Assembly: GCA_022072055.1 (NCBI GenBank)
Contig: JAJVIK010000007.1
Span: 62,001 to 126,000, forward strand
Length of the DNA: 64,000 bases
Source of the DNA: a bacterium
GTDB lineage: Bacteria; Hinthialibacterota; Hinthialibacteria; OLB16
Direction: 5' to 3'
Both the position numbers and the translations under genes were made by a program. Shown piece after piece: positions 44,935 to 56,026 of this stretch. The notes beneath the pieces were generated by a model, which saw nothing but the letters and a program-made list of their open reading frames with translations, was not told the origin of the DNA and did no database searches. Numbering within the stretch: position 1 is the stretch's first letter; the number at the start of each line of letters is the position of its first letter.

Positions 44935-47370
44935 CTAACCCCCGGCGGCCAGACCTCCCGCTTCCTCGTCCGACTTCAGTCCCGGAACGCCTTGAACGCC
45001 CTTGGGGGTTTTGAGGGTGAGCGAGAAATAGGCCCCGATGCTGCGGTCCTTGGTTTCCCGGCGCGACTCGCGTACGCCCACATCCAGAATCCAGTCGTGG
45101 AAATCCCTTCCGAGCACAAAGCGCCGCTGACGGGTGATGCTATCGTTGATGTCGTAGAACTCGGAATAGGAGAGGCGGTAGCGGGAGGAGAGCGCGAGGT
45201 CGGCGGTGACCGTCACCTCCTGCTCGGCCTCCTTCACCGATTCGTTGACTCGGAACTCGGAATAGGCGGTGGTGAGCGCGAGCGGTTCGGTGGGACGCCA
45301 GGTCACCGCGTTGCGGAATGAGCGCACAAAGCTGCCATTGGGCTCATACTCCAGGTAGGAGGTGAAGCCGAGCCACTCGAACGGGTTCACGAAAAGCTCG
45401 CCGAAGACGGTGGCGAACTCTTCCTCGCCGCGGTCGGTTTCCGTGAAGTCCAAGGCGGTGGAGAGAGACGCCACCACGACATCGCGAACATTTCCCCCAG
45501 CCTTGCGTGTTTGGTAACGGGTTTCCAGGCGGAACTCAAACCCGAAGAATTCGTCCCGGATGCTGTCCACCTCATCGATCACCGGCCACCCTGGGATTCG
45601 GTTGTCCGCCAGCCTCGGGTCGCGCGAGCGGATGATGGGGTCGGTCAGAGCGGGGAGCCCGACGGGGTCCTCGCTGTCGGGGTGGATGTCCTCGATGTCC
45701 TTGGTCGGAAGCCTCCCGACCAGGCCGATTCCCGGTTCGAGGAGCAAGCGGCGTTCGATGCCCGCGGCGGGGTCATCAAAGCGCATGGCGCGCCGGGTGG
45801 TGAACTCCACGCCGCCCGAAAGAATCCCGCGCAGCAGGGAGTCGTATTCCTCATCGAGCTCCGCGCGGAGGTGGTCCCCGCGGACAGTCTCAACCCTCAG
45901 GTTGCGCTCGGCGTTGCTGTAGGCGGTCCCATCAAGAGACAGAAAAGGAATCAGCGTGAAGGTCTCAAAGACCAACGGGCGGTTGACCTCGCCGGAGATA
46001 TTGGCGCGCTGGAAATCCTGCTTGGTTTCCAATTCGTAAACCCCGGTGTCGCCGGGCGCGACAGGGATATTGGCTCGGTCCACGCGCTCTGAGCGGTCCA
46101 CATTGACTGTCTGACGGCTGGCATAGTTCCCCGCGGAAAAGCGGAATCGATGGTAGAAGTCGGTTCCCGTGATCGGACGGCGTTTGGAGTCATAGACCAC
46201 TTCATCGCGCTCATCCTCCTGGAATTCAAGGACATTGAAGTCCTGGAGTCTGTGCTTGGTGATGAGTCGGAAGTTGCTGTTGGTCCGTGTGCGCGCGAGA
46301 TTGAGGAACGGATAGCGGTCGTTGGTCAGGTCCTCGCGGGAGAAGCCTCGGATCAGCTCCTCGGCATCATAGTCTTCATCGAAGTCGGGATCCGAAAGGA
46401 CTTTACCCTTGCCGGTGAGGGTCCATTCCTGATTGAAGCGCTGGAAGTGCTGAAAGGCGACCTTGCTTCGGGAGCCTTCCGTGTCCTCCTTGGCGTTCTG
46501 GTTTTCGTCGAAGTTGTCTTTTTGGTCGATGAAGTATCCGTGGATGTAGCTCGGGGCTTCTTTCTGATTGAGGTAGTTCCAACGCCCGCCCACTCCAACC
46601 CCCTGCTTCGAGAAGTAGTCGGCGTAGAGGGTCCCGCGCAGGAGGGGGTGAATGACCTTGTTGTAGTGGAAGTGGAAGCGGTTCAACCAGGTGAACCCCT
46701 TGTTGCTGTCCACTCCGGCCTGAATGACTTGAGCGTAAGGCTCTTTGCGAAGGGAGCGGGTGAGGTACGGAAAATAGAAGATCGGAACCCGGATCACCCG
46801 ATAGAGCGCGCCATAGAGCCACACGCGCGCCTCCGGAACCACGCGGAAGAAATCCGCCTCCAGGTGGTAGTGCGGGATGGCGTATTCGCAGGCGGTGATG
46901 GTCCCATCCAGGATCTCGTAGCTGTACGCCTGCTCGACCCCCGCTTTGTCGCGGATATCGATCTCGCGGATTTCGATCTTGCCTCCGGAGACATGAATCT
47001 CGTTGTTACGCATGTTGGCGTTGGTGAGAATTCCCCGGCGGGCGTCGAGGTTGTATTCGAGATGCTCGCCGAGGAGGAGCTGCGGGCCGACCGTGGCGCG
47101 GACATTCCCGAACGCCGTGATCTGGGCGGAGAGCTCATCGTAGGTGATGCGGTCGGCCATGAAGCTCGCATCCCCGTAAAGGATGGTCGGGCGGACATCC
47201 CCCACGCGCGAGAGGGTGAGGACATTGTAGTCCTTCCCGGCGACCGTGGTGCGTTCGATGTCGAGGGGGACCGGGGAACCGATGGTGAACGGCAACGCCT
47301 GGGCCATTGCGCAGACCACCAGACCCGCCACTCCACATGCAAGCGCGCCCCACCACCCGCGGAAAGTCAT
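44935..47370 (-). CDS. lptD: LptD/OstA-like outer-membrane LPS-assembly protein
   Basis: This 811-residue protein has a signal peptide (about 1-26) and an OstA-like beta-jellyroll ('ASFMADRITYDELSAQITAFGNV', 'EYNLDARRGILTNANM'). It continues into an outer-membrane barrel of alternating strands with many aromatic girdle residues. It would insert LPS into the outer leaflet. No LptE or other Lpt gene is in the window. There is no Shine-Dalgarno before ATG 47370. It is the last gene of a long minus-strand run that includes asp23, amaP and accC. Confidence 0.82.
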   Translation of the reverse strand: MTFRGWWGALACGVAGLVVCAMAQALPFTIGSPVPLDIERTTVAGKDYNVLTLSRVGDVRPTILYGDASFMADRITYDELSAQITAFGNVRATVGPQLLLGEHLEYNLDARRGILTNANMRNNEIHVSGGKIEIREIDIRDKAGVEQAYSYEILDGTITACEYAIPHYHLEADFFRVVPEARVWLYGALYRVIRVPIFYFPYLTRSLRKEPYAQVIQAGVDSNKGFTWLNRFHFHYNKVIHPLLRGTLYADYFSKQGVGVGGRWNYLNQKEAPSYIHGYFIDQKDNFDENQNAKEDTEGSRSKVAFQHFQRFNQEWTLTGKGKVLSDPDFDEDYDAEELIRGFSREDLTNDRYPFLNLARTRTNSNFRLITKHRLQDFNVLEFQEDERDEVVYDSKRRPITGTDFYHRFRFSAGNYASRQTVNVDRSERVDRANIPVAPGDTGVYELETKQDFQRANISGEVNRPLVFETFTLIPFLSLDGTAYSNAERNLRVETVRGDHLRAELDEEYDSLLRGILSGGVEFTTRRAMRFDDPAAGIERRLLLEPGIGLVGRLPTKDIEDIHPDSEDPVGLPALTDPIIRSRDPRLADNRIPGWPVIDEVDSIRDEFFGFEFRLETRYQTRKAGGNVRDVVVASLSTALDFTETDRGEEEFATVFGELFVNPFEWLGFTSYLEYEPNGSFVRSFRNAVTWRPTEPLALTTAYSEFRVNESVKEAEQEVTVTADLALSSRYRLSYSEFYDINDSITRQRRFVLGRDFHDWILDVGVRESRRETKDRSIGAYFSLTLKTPKGVQGVPGLKSDEEAGGLAAGG

Positions 47371-47376
47371 GACACT

Positions 47377-47405
47377 AAGGTAGAATCGACCGTGAAGCCG
47401 GTCAA
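47377..47405 (-). promoter_or_regulatory. Candidate promoter for lptD
   Basis: On the minus strand, TTGACC (47405-47400) is followed 17 nt later by TACCTT (47382-47377). The -35 box is a good match and the -10 box poor (3 of 6). If used, transcription would begin at or next to the ATG of lptD at 47370, giving a leaderless message, consistent with the missing Shine-Dalgarno. Confidence 0.3.
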
Positions 47406-47444
47406 GTTAAGCTGCGGAAAATCCAAGAATTGGGACCGATTGTT

Positions 47445-48311
47445 TCAGTCCCTGGGATCTTCCTCTTCGTCGTCCAAATCTTCCTCGTCGCCTTCCTCCT
47501 CCTCAACCTCGTCGGAGAAATCCTCCTCTTCCTCTTCGGATTCCGCGCCGTCCTCCTCCTCTTCCTCGTCCTCATCCTCCTGAGGAGTGGAGAGAACTCG
47601 GGTGACAAAGGCGGCCAAGGGACTGTGGGAGACAAACCGGTCACGCCCCTCGGAGCGTCGCCTGAGATAGGCTTCATGGTCCTCCAGGATCAGATGCGCG
47701 GCCTCTTCCTGGCCCCACTCCCGGAGAATGGCGGCGAGGGTCGCGCGCTTACGTCCGCGCCACTCCGCGAAGAGCGCGCGGTACTCCTCGGGTGTTTCGG
47801 GGTCTTCCGGGTCCCAATAGTCGCGTTCGCCCTTTCCGGCGGCCTCGCGCATGGACTTGAACTTGTCGCGGTATTCGATATCAAAGATGCGGTCGAGTTT
47901 GTCCTCGGCCAGGGTTTCGACTCCGCTGGCGAAGAGGTAGAAGAGCTCGTCCGCGGTGGGGGTTTCGATCTTGCCCTGAGCGAGGGCTTGCTGGAGCTCC
48001 TTACAGGTGCGCAAGAACTCCTGAAGATTGGGGAATTCCGGGGGGAAATTCTTCAGCAGGGCTTCCGCGCGCGCGGCAAGGCTCACGGGTCGGCGGGGAC
48101 CTCCGCGCCCGCGTCGACGGCGTCGGGAAGGCTCGCCACCCCTCGAGGGTTGGGGGGGCCGAGCGACACGCGGGGCGGCGCCCTTGGGAGTGGCCGGGAC
48201 GGGGCGACCTCCCTTGGCCGGCTGAGCGCCCTGCTGGGAGCGCCGCGCCTGCGGCTGCCCGCCGGCCTGCTGACCTCCACCCGGGCCGCGTCGACGGCGT
48301 TTTCTAGCCAT
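47445..48311 (-). CDS. Hypothetical protein with basic N-terminus and acidic tail
   Basis: This 288-residue protein is not recognised. The first 90 residues are Arg/Lys/Gly/Pro-rich (MARKRRRRGPGGG...) and look nucleic-acid-binding. The middle (about 95-230) is a helical domain with 'EFLRTCKELQQALAQGK' and 'DYWDPEDPETPEEYRALF'. The last 40 residues are almost only Glu and Asp, encoded by a purine-rich run. A Shine-Dalgarno (GGGAG, about 8 nt) supports ATG 48311. It lies between amaP (57 nt) and lptD (74 nt). Confidence 0.65.
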   Translation of the reverse strand: MARKRRRRGPGGGQQAGGQPQARRSQQGAQPAKGGRPVPATPKGAAPRVARPPQPSRGGEPSRRRRRGRGGPRRPVSLAARAEALLKNFPPEFPNLQEFLRTCKELQQALAQGKIETPTADELFYLFASGVETLAEDKLDRIFDIEYRDKFKSMREAAGKGERDYWDPEDPETPEEYRALFAEWRGRKRATLAAILREWGQEEAAHLILEDHEAYLRRRSEGRDRFVSHSPLAAFVTRVLSTPQEDEDEEEEEDGAESEEEEEDFSDEVEEEEGDEEDLDDEEEDPRD

Positions 48312-48368
48312 GTGAAATCTCCCGCTCCGAACGCGAGGCGCGCGCAAGGGTTGGCTTGGCGCGCATCA

Positions 48369-49031
48369 TCAGGATTGCCCGGGTCGCCTCTGGTCGCCCT
48401 GATTGGAAACCAGGGCCACCGCTCCCCGCTCGCTTCGTTTGGGTGAAGCCAAAAGCAGCGGGCGCGTGTCGGGCAGAACTCGTTTCACGGCCAGATGGAT
48501 TCCCTCGACCTCTCGGACTCCCAAGGTCTCTTTGAGCTCATTTTCGAGAACCGATTGGAGGCGCTCCTCAAGGATCGGGAGCGGAGCCTCGTTGGTCAGG
48601 ATTGCCTCGACACGAAGCGTCCAACCGACGGCGCCTCTCTCGAACCGGATTCTGACCGAATCCACGCCGGCGACTCGCACCGACTCGCGCTCAAGATAAT
48701 CGACTATCGCCTCGGAGGATATCCGGACCTCGCCGCGCTCGGTCCGCTGAACCACTTCCTCGCTCTGTTGTTCGGAGGCGCGAGGGCCCCAGCCCGCCAG
48801 CAGTCCCGTTGAAATCAGGAGCGCGCCGATCCCTCCAGCCAGGAGGCGGAGGACCCAGCCCGCGGAATCAAGACCGGAAAGCATGGAGAGCGAGCTCAGG
48901 CCCTGGCTCCAGCCGAAAGCGGCCGCGATACAGGAAACTCCCAGGAGAAAGATCACGCCCAGACAGACTGCGGCGGCTATGACGGTGATCGAGACGGGTG
49001 ATCGAAACCGGAGCGGCGACGGACGGTTCAA
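48369..49031 (-). CDS. amaP: AmaP-like membrane anchor of the Asp23 system
   Basis: This 220-residue protein has two N-terminal membrane helices (about 14-40 and 58-80) followed by a cytoplasmic domain rich in Arg and Glu. The pattern 'GEVRISSEAIVDYLERESVRVAGVDSVRIRF' is typical of AmaP, which tethers Asp23/Gls24 proteins to the membrane. The start is TTG 49031, overlapping the Asp23 stop (TTGA). Function as an anchor is known from Gram-positive bacteria; here it occurs with an LptD-type outer membrane. Confidence 0.72.
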   Translation of the reverse strand: MNRPSPLRFRSPVSITVIAAAVCLGVIFLLGVSCIAAAFGWSQGLSSLSMLSGLDSAGWVLRLLAGGIGALLISTGLLAGWGPRASEQQSEEVVQRTERGEVRISSEAIVDYLERESVRVAGVDSVRIRFERGAVGWTLRVEAILTNEAPLPILEERLQSVLENELKETLGVREVEGIHLAVKRVLPDTRPLLLASPKRSERGAVALVSNQGDQRRPGQS

Positions 49032-49459
49032 GAACCGGCCTCCCTTCGGTCCTCGATCTGAAGGGTCCGAGGCTCGCCCGGTCCAGGCAGCGCGGTGGGT
49101 GGAGTGGGGCGGAAGACCCCATCGATCTTGATATCCACACGGGCCACCTTGAGACCCGTGGAGGCCTCGATCCGCCGGACCACTTTTTCCTGGAACAGAG
49201 CCGCCGAGGTGCGGATCGAGGGACCGTACCGAACCATCAGGCGGGTCTCGACCAACACCTGGCCTTCGGGGTTGAAATCCACATGGATATACCGATCCAC
49301 CCCTTTGCGGTTGACTTGCTCAACCGGTTCGCTCGGAACCGGGCCGTTAGGGAGGACAAAGACATCCGACAGGCCGAGCTCGGGGAGCACGCACAAGCGG
49401 GTGACAATCGAGGGATCGATGTAGATCCGGCCCAGTTCGCTTTCAAAAAAACCTTTCAT
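49028..49459 (-). CDS. Asp23/Gls24-family envelope stress protein
   Basis: This 143-residue protein has the Asp23 domain order: 'LGRIYIDPSIVTRL', 'VLVETRLMVRYGPSIRTSAALFQEKVVRRIEASTGLKVARVDIKIDGV' (seen as its three consecutive parts). The Gln-Glu-x-Val helix followed by 'tGl.v..V.i.I.GV' is the family signature. It would coat the membrane through AmaP. The ATG overlaps the accC stop by one base (TGATG); a GTG is one codon upstream. Confidence 0.82.
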   Translation of the reverse strand: MKGFFESELGRIYIDPSIVTRLCVLPELGLSDVFVLPNGPVPSEPVEQVNRKGVDRYIHVDFNPEGQVLVETRLMVRYGPSIRTSAALFQEKVVRRIEASTGLKVARVDIKIDGVFRPTPPTALPGPGEPRTLQIEDRREAGS

Positions 49460-50841
49460 CACGCGGCCTCTCCAGGGGAGTATGCCCTATCCGTGGAGAA
49501 TTGCGCAAGAATCTCCTCCACATATCCGGTGTGAACCCGCCCTTCGGTGAAAATCGGATGGTTCATGATCCGCTGGTGGAAGGGGATGGTGGTCCGGACC
49601 CCCTCGATCACGAATTCGTCGAGGGCGCGGCGCATGCGAATGATGGCCTCGGGGCGTGTGGGGGCATGGACAATCAGCTTGGCGATCAGGGAATCGTAAT
49701 TGGGGGGAATGCGGTATCCGGTGTAGGCGTGCGAATCAACCCGGACCCCAAATCCTCCGGGGGCGTGGTAGGTCTCCAATCGTCCGGGATGGGGTGAGAA
49801 GTTGTTGGCCGGGTCCTCGGCGTTGATCCGGCACTCGATGGCATGCCCCTGTTGAAGGATGTCTTTCTGGCGCGGACGCAAGGTCTCACCGGCGGCTATG
49901 CGAATCTGCTCGGCCACCAGGTCCACGCCGGTCACCATTTCGGTCACCGGATGCTCGACCTGAATACGGGTGTTCATCTCCAGGAAATAGAAGTCGCCGG
50001 AGGGGGCGAGGAGGAACTCCACGGTCCCTGCGCTCTGATATCCCACCGCTTTGGCGCAGCGCACCGCGGCCTCGCACAGGCGTCGTTGGACCTTGGTCGG
50101 AACCTGCGGCGCGGGGGACTCCTCGACCAGCTTCTGGTATCGGCGCTGGGAGGAGCAGTCGCGCTCGCCGAGGTGGATGATGTTGCCCTTCTGGTCGCCG
50201 AGCACCTGGACCTCGACATGGCGCCCCTTTTCAACGTACTTCTCGACATACACCTCGCTGGACTTGAAGGCCACCTTGGCCTCGCTGGAAGCCGTGGTGA
50301 AGGCCTTGGCGAGGGCGGCCTCGGTGTGGGCAATCCGCATCCCTCGTCCCCCGCCGCCGCCCGAGGCCTTCAGGATGACCGGGTAACCGATCAGGCGCGC
50401 GGCGGCTCGGGCCTCTTCCATGGAGTTCACGGGTCCATCCCCGCCGGGAAGAACCGGGACCCCGGCTTGCTTGGCGATGGCGCGCGAGGTGAGTTTGTCC
50501 CCCATCTTGGAGATCACGCTCGGATCGGGCCCGATGAAGCGGAGATTGCAGGATTCACAGACCTCCGCGAAGTGGGCGTTCTCGGCCAGGAAGCCGTAAC
50601 CGGGATGGATCGCCTCGGCGTCCGTGATCTCGGCGGCGGCGATGATTCGGGGGACCGCCAAATAGCTCTCGGAGGCGGGAGCCGGGCCGATGCAGATGTG
50701 TTCATCCGCGAAGCGCACATGCAGGCTGTCTCGGTCGGTTTCGGAATACACCGCGACCGTGCGGATGCCGAGCTCCCGGCAGGCGCGGATCACTCGGAGC
50801 GCGATTTCGCCCCGATTGGCGATCAGAATCTTTTCAAACAT
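49459..50841 (-). CDS. accC: Biotin carboxylase subunit of acetyl-CoA carboxylase
   Basis: This 460-residue ATP-grasp enzyme carboxylates biotin on the BCCP. Landmarks are '[17 protein letters not shown]' at the N-terminus, '[11 protein letters not shown]', the ATP-binding glycine-rich '[12 protein letters not shown]', '[12 protein letters not shown]', and '[16 protein letters not shown]'. No accB is adjacent; instead it precedes the Asp23-AmaP pair. The galT gene ends 3 nt upstream, so the whole set is one transcript. Confidence 0.95.
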   Translation of the reverse strand: MFEKILIANRGEIALRVIRACRELGIRTVAVYSETDRDSLHVRFADEHICIGPAPASESYLAVPRIIAAAEITDAEAIHPGYGFLAENAHFAEVCESCNLRFIGPDPSVISKMGDKLTSRAIAKQAGVPVLPGGDGPVNSMEEARAAARLIGYPVILKASGGGGGRGMRIAHTEAALAKAFTTASSEAKVAFKSSEVYVEKYVEKGRHVEVQVLGDQKGNIIHLGERDCSSQRRYQKLVEESPAPQVPTKVQRRLCEAAVRCAKAVGYQSAGTVEFLLAPSGDFYFLEMNTRIQVEHPVTEMVTGVDLVAEQIRIAAGETLRPRQKDILQQGHAIECRINAEDPANNFSPHPGRLETYHAPGGFGVRVDSHAYTGYRIPPNYDSLIAKLIVHAPTRPEAIIRMRRALDEFVIEGVRTTIPFHQRIMNHPIFTEGRVHTGYVEEILAQFSTDRAYSPGEAA

Positions 50842-50844
50842 GGT

Positions 50845-51900
50845 TCAAGCTCCCGCCACGCGCGCCGGTTCCCCGGCGCGCGGCCGGGGAACCTCCCAGG
50901 AGGCGGCCCGCAGGTAACGGCAGGCCTCCTCGGGCGGCGTCGGATTGATGAAAAAGCCGCTGCCCCACTCGAATCCCGCCACCGTGGTGAGGGTCGGGAT
51001 GATCTCGATGTGCCAATGGTAATAGGCCAAGCCGGGGTTCCTCGGTGGGGCGACATGCAGCATGAAGTTAAAGGGGGGATCATCCAGGGCGTTCCAGATT
51101 CTGCCAAGGGTCCGTCTCAAGATATCCGCCAGGTCATCGCTCTCGCTCCTTGCGAGGGTGTCGAAGTGGCTGGCGTGGAAACGAGGCAGTATCCAGGTTT
51201 CGAAGGGAAAACGCGAGGCGTAAGGGTTCATCGCCACAAAGTGGCTGGACTCCTCCACCACGCGAAGCGGTTTACGCTCTTCCTGGCCGATCATGTCGCA
51301 GAACACACAGCGGTCCTTGTATTCGTGGTAGTTCTCCGCGCCGCGCAGCTCCTCGCGCACACGGATCGGGATGATCGGGGTGGCGATCAACTGGGTGTGC
51401 GGATGCTCCAGGGAGGCTCCCGCCGCGGGTCCGTGGTTCTTGAAGATCAGGACATACCCGACGCGCGGGTCGCGCGAGTGCTCCTCGATCCGGCTCCGGT
51501 ATGCCCACAGCACCTCGCGCATGTGGGCCTTGGTCAGGGAGGCGAGCGGAGCCTGATGCTCGGCGGTCTCGATAATCACCTCATGGGCCCCCACGCCGTG
51601 GATCAGGTCATACATGCCCTCCGCGCGGCGTGTGACCTCCCCCTCGCTCACCAACGCGGGGTATTTGTTGGGAACCACTCGGACCCACCAATCCTCGGCC
51701 AGCGGTCCGCCGCCGGAGGGGCTGAAGCGGTAAACCTCGCCGGGGGTCATGGATTCGTTTCCGGGGCAGAACGGGCAGATTCCCGGACGGCTCTCGCCGC
51801 GGAGGGTCGAATACTCCTTGGGTCGCTTGTTGCGTTCGGTGGCGATGATCACCCACCGGCCCGTGATCGGGTCCTTGCGGAGCTCGGACACTTCGCTCAC
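50845..51900 (-). CDS. galT: Galactose-1-phosphate uridylyltransferase
   Basis: This 351-residue HIT-superfamily enzyme exchanges UMP between UDP-glucose and galactose-1-phosphate. It has the zinc-ligand motif CPFCPG and 'WWVRVVPNKYPAL'. The active-site motif HPHTQ (near residue 167) contains the nucleophilic His. The C-terminal half repeats the fold. The start is GTG 51900 with GGGGAG 6 nt upstream. No galE or galK is close. The stop is 3 nt before accC. Confidence 0.94.
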   Translation of the reverse strand: MSEVSELRKDPITGRWVIIATERNKRPKEYSTLRGESRPGICPFCPGNESMTPGEVYRFSPSGGGPLAEDWWVRVVPNKYPALVSEGEVTRRAEGMYDLIHGVGAHEVIIETAEHQAPLASLTKAHMREVLWAYRSRIEEHSRDPRVGYVLIFKNHGPAAGASLEHPHTQLIATPIIPIRVREELRGAENYHEYKDRCVFCDMIGQEERKPLRVVEESSHFVAMNPYASRFPFETWILPRFHASHFDTLARSESDDLADILRRTLGRIWNALDDPPFNFMLHVAPPRNPGLAYYHWHIEIIPTLTTVAGFEWGSGFFINPTPPEEACRYLRAASWEVPRPRAGEPARVAGA

Positions 51901-51912
51901 TCAGCTCCCCGG

Positions 51913-53649
<1,737 letters not shown>

Positions 53650-53798
53650 GATCGGTCCTCTTTTCGGATCTCTGGTGATTGGGAGTGAAAATGGACGGGA
53701 CTGGGGGGAAAGTCAAGCGGATTGGGGGTTCGACGAGGGTCTGTCACCTCGGCTAGGATGTGGTACAGTGGAGCTCAAGCTGCGAAGGGAGAGGAACC

Positions 53799-54605
53799 AT
53801 GCAGTCACTTTCACGAAGAGAGTTTGTTGCTTCAACGCTGGTTGGGGTTTCGACCCTTGCCACAGTCGGTGGCCGTTCCTGGGGCGCGGGCCCCGGCTGG
53901 GTGATGGGGTGTCAGAGCTACAGCTTCCGGAAGTTCAGTTTCGAGGACTCGATCAAGAACCTCAAGGAGCTCGGTCTTGAACACATGGAATTTTGCGCGG
54001 TGCACTTCCTTACCGGAGCCGCGCGCGAGGGACTCTCCAAGGTCAAGGCGACCATCGAGGCGGCCAAGATCCGGGTTCCCTGCTATGGCGTGGAGGGCTT
54101 CAGCGCGGATGTCGAGGCCAACCGGCGCAAGTTCGAGTTCGGCAAATACATGGGCATCGGGATCCTCACCGCCGACCCCGAACCGGAATCCTTCGACAAC
54201 CTGGAGAAGCTCTGCGAGGAATACAAGATCAAGGTCGCGATCCACAATCATGGCCCCAAGGCGCGCTATGACAAGGTGAGCGACACGCTTAAGGCGGTGG
54301 AGGGAAAGAGCGCGATGATCGGGGCGTGCGTGGACACTGGCCATGTCATCCGCTCGGGGGAGAAGCCGCACGAGGTCATTCGCGCCCTCGGCGCAAGGGT
54401 TCACTCCCTGCACCTCAAGGACTGGCGGCACGGCGGCGAGGAACAGATCCTCGGTGAGGGGGACATGGACCTCAGCGAGGTTGCCAAGGCTCTCAGAGAG
54501 CTCCAATTCACCGGACCGATCATGATGGAATATGAGAACAGCCCGGAGAATCCGCTCCCCGACATGAAGAAGGGGCTGGCCAATTGGCTGGCGGCTTCGG
54601 CGTAG
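53799..54605 (+). CDS. Secreted (TAT) sugar phosphate isomerase/epimerase-like protein
   Basis: This 268-residue TIM-barrel protein has a TAT-type leader (SRREFVASTLVGVSTL) and then the xylose-isomerase-like pattern 'ELGLEHMEFCAVHF', 'VAIHNHGP', 'ACVDTGHVIRSG', 'SLHLKDWR' and 'MMEYENS'. These hold a divalent metal. Exported members are frequent in planctomycetes; the substrate is presumably an oligosaccharide-derived sugar, which is an inference. ATG 53799 has GGGAGAGG. A second family member lies at 33.8-34.6 kb. Confidence 0.85.
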   Translation: MQSLSRREFVASTLVGVSTLATVGGRSWGAGPGWVMGCQSYSFRKFSFEDSIKNLKELGLEHMEFCAVHFLTGAAREGLSKVKATIEAAKIRVPCYGVEGFSADVEANRRKFEFGKYMGIGILTADPEPESFDNLEKLCEEYKIKVAIHNHGPKARYDKVSDTLKAVEGKSAMIGACVDTGHVIRSGEKPHEVIRALGARVHSLHLKDWRHGGEEQILGEGDMDLSEVAKALRELQFTGPIMMEYENSPENPLPDMKKGLANWLAASA

Positions 54606-54634
54606 GTCGGGCATCGTTGGAGTTCGAGGAGTCG

Positions 54635-54693
54635 AAGGGCCGCGCTCGAGCGTGGCCCGGTGGCAAATGGACGCGACAGAGCGCGTCCCTCCA
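54635..54693. repeat. Dispersed palindromic repeat, copy 2
   Basis: It has the same two-part layout as the segment at 28054-28119: a hairpin with arms GGGCCGCGCTC and GAGCGTGGCCC (perfect but for one G-U type pair), then GGACGCG with CGCGTCC, closing in CCCTCCA. It lies between the isomerase and thioesterase genes and ends 22 nt before the thioesterase start. Confidence 0.55.
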
Positions 54694-54715
54694 AACTCCC
54701 GGAGGGGTTGGTTGC

Positions 54716-55252
54716 ATGTCCCATCCAAACACCAATGGAAAGCGTAAGGGCTTGCCTCACTCCAAGGGCTGCTTTGTCTGCGGAGAGGACAACCCCGATG
54801 GCTTTCGGGGCAAGTTCGAGCTCGATGAACGGAACCATGTCCGGTTCCATTTCATTCCCCGCCAAACCATGCAGGGCTATGGCACGGTGATGCACGGCGG
54901 GCTTCAGGCGACCATCCTCGACGAAACCATGGGGTGGGCCACCGCCGTGGCCAGCGGACGCATGACTGTGCTCGCGGAGATCAATGTGCGCTATTTGCTG
55001 AGGACCCCCATCGGCGAGGAGCTGATCGCGGAAGCCTGGGCCACCGAGGTGAAGAAACGCTTGGTCAAAGCCGAGGCGGTCATCCGTGACAAGGAGGGCG
55101 TGATCTACGCTCGCGCGCACGGAAAGTTCACCCCCCTCTCCGAGGAGGAGACCCGGTATGTGGACAGCCACCTGATCTACCACGAGGGGGACCTGAGGAT
55201 CTTCGACCACCTGAGCGCGGTGGAGGGGCCGGTTCACAAGGTTCCGATCTGA
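54716..55252 (+). CDS. Hotdog-fold thioesterase
   Basis: This 178-residue protein has the PaaI/4HBT hotdog signature 'MHGGLQATILDETMGWATA', with the catalytic acidic residue in DETM, preceded by 'KGCFVCGEDNPDGF', a Cys pair typical of one thioesterase subgroup. It would hydrolyse acyl-CoA thioesters. ATG 54716 has GGAGGGG 8 nt upstream, so the longer upstream extension is not used. It begins a run of closely spaced plus-strand genes. Confidence 0.85.
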   Translation: MSHPNTNGKRKGLPHSKGCFVCGEDNPDGFRGKFELDERNHVRFHFIPRQTMQGYGTVMHGGLQATILDETMGWATAVASGRMTVLAEINVRYLLRTPIGEELIAEAWATEVKKRLVKAEAVIRDKEGVIYARAHGKFTPLSEEETRYVDSHLIYHEGDLRIFDHLSAVEGPVHKVPI

Positions 55253-55266
55253 GCATGGGGAGAGCG

Positions 55267-55641
55267 ATGAACCGCGAGGGGATTCTCCTCATCGCCCACG
55301 GGAGCCGCGAGGAGATCGCCAACCGCGAGTTGGTCGAGATGGCGGAGCGGCTCTCCCGACGTTTTGGGGACCGCGAGGTGGTCGCCTGTTTCCTGGAGAT
55401 CGCCAGTCCCTCGATCCCCGAAGGATTCCGGATGGCCGTGGAGCGGGGCTGCCGCGAGCTGTGCGCGGTGCCGTTCTTCCTTGCCACCGGCGCGCACGTG
55501 GGCCAGGATATCCCTCGGATCCTCGCGGAGTGCCGCGCCGACCATCCGGAGGTCGGGGTCCGCATCACGGCGGCGGTGGGACCGGATCCCCGTCTGGATG
55601 ACATCGCCGTGGCGCGAATCGAGAGTGATCCGCGGTCTTAA
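55267..55641 (+). CDS. CbiX/SirB-type sirohydrochlorin chelatase
   Basis: This 124-residue protein is the single-domain form: 'GILLIAHGSREEIANREL' with the first metal-binding His, 'VVACFLEIASPSIPEG', 'VPFFLATGAHVGQDIPRIL' with the second His, and 'VRITAAVGPDP'. Such proteins insert cobalt or iron into sirohydrochlorin for cobalamin or siroheme. No other tetrapyrrole gene is near. ATG 55267 (GGGGAG, 4-nt spacing) is preferred over ATG 55255. Confidence 0.87.
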   Translation: MNREGILLIAHGSREEIANRELVEMAERLSRRFGDREVVACFLEIASPSIPEGFRMAVERGCRELCAVPFFLATGAHVGQDIPRILAECRADHPEVGVRITAAVGPDPRLDDIAVARIESDPRS

Positions 55642-55663
55642 TCCGGGTTCGGGAGGGAACAAG

Positions 55664-56026
55664 ATGACCATCGCGGCATCCCCCAAGGAGAAATGGCTGC
55701 TCAAGAAGGCCGGCGACCGTGAGGAGTTCCGCAGCGTGTGCGGGTTCCGGCGGAATGTGCTCACCGCGCTGGACGAGACTCGGATGTCGATATCGCATTT
55801 GCGCATCCACGAATCCCGCGAGCATTACCACAAGGTCCTCGAAGAGGTTTACTTTGTCCTCAAGGGCGAGGGGGCGATCTGGTTGGACGGAGAAAGGCTC
55901 CCGCTCTCGGAAGGAGATGCCGTCGTGGTCCGTCCCGGAGTCCGCCACCATTCCGAGGGGGAAATCGAGGTCCTGATCATCTGTTCGCCCCCCTATGAGG
56001 ACAGCGACGTTTATTTCGATGAGTGA
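55664..56026 (+). CDS. Cupin-domain protein
   Basis: This 120-residue protein has both cupin motifs: 'HYHKVLEEVYFVLKGEGAIWLDGE' (first His and Glu ligands) and 'AVVVRPGVRHHSEG' with the third His. The single double-stranded beta-helix suggests a small enzyme or binding protein for a sugar or metabolite. GGGAGG precedes ATG 55664. The downstream methyltransferase start lies inside its 3' end (8-nt overlap). Confidence 0.85.
   Translation: MTIAASPKEKWLLKKAGDREEFRSVCGFRRNVLTALDETRMSISHLRIHESREHYHKVLEEVYFVLKGEGAIWLDGERLPLSEGDAVVVRPGVRHHSEGEIEVLIICSPPYEDSDVYFDE

Noticed and set aside
46150-47583. Open frame of about 477 codons on the plus strand
   Set aside because: It is antisense to the lptD-like gene, whose signal peptide, OstA domain and barrel are coherent. 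The Ser-rich end comes from the opposite strand's Glu codons.
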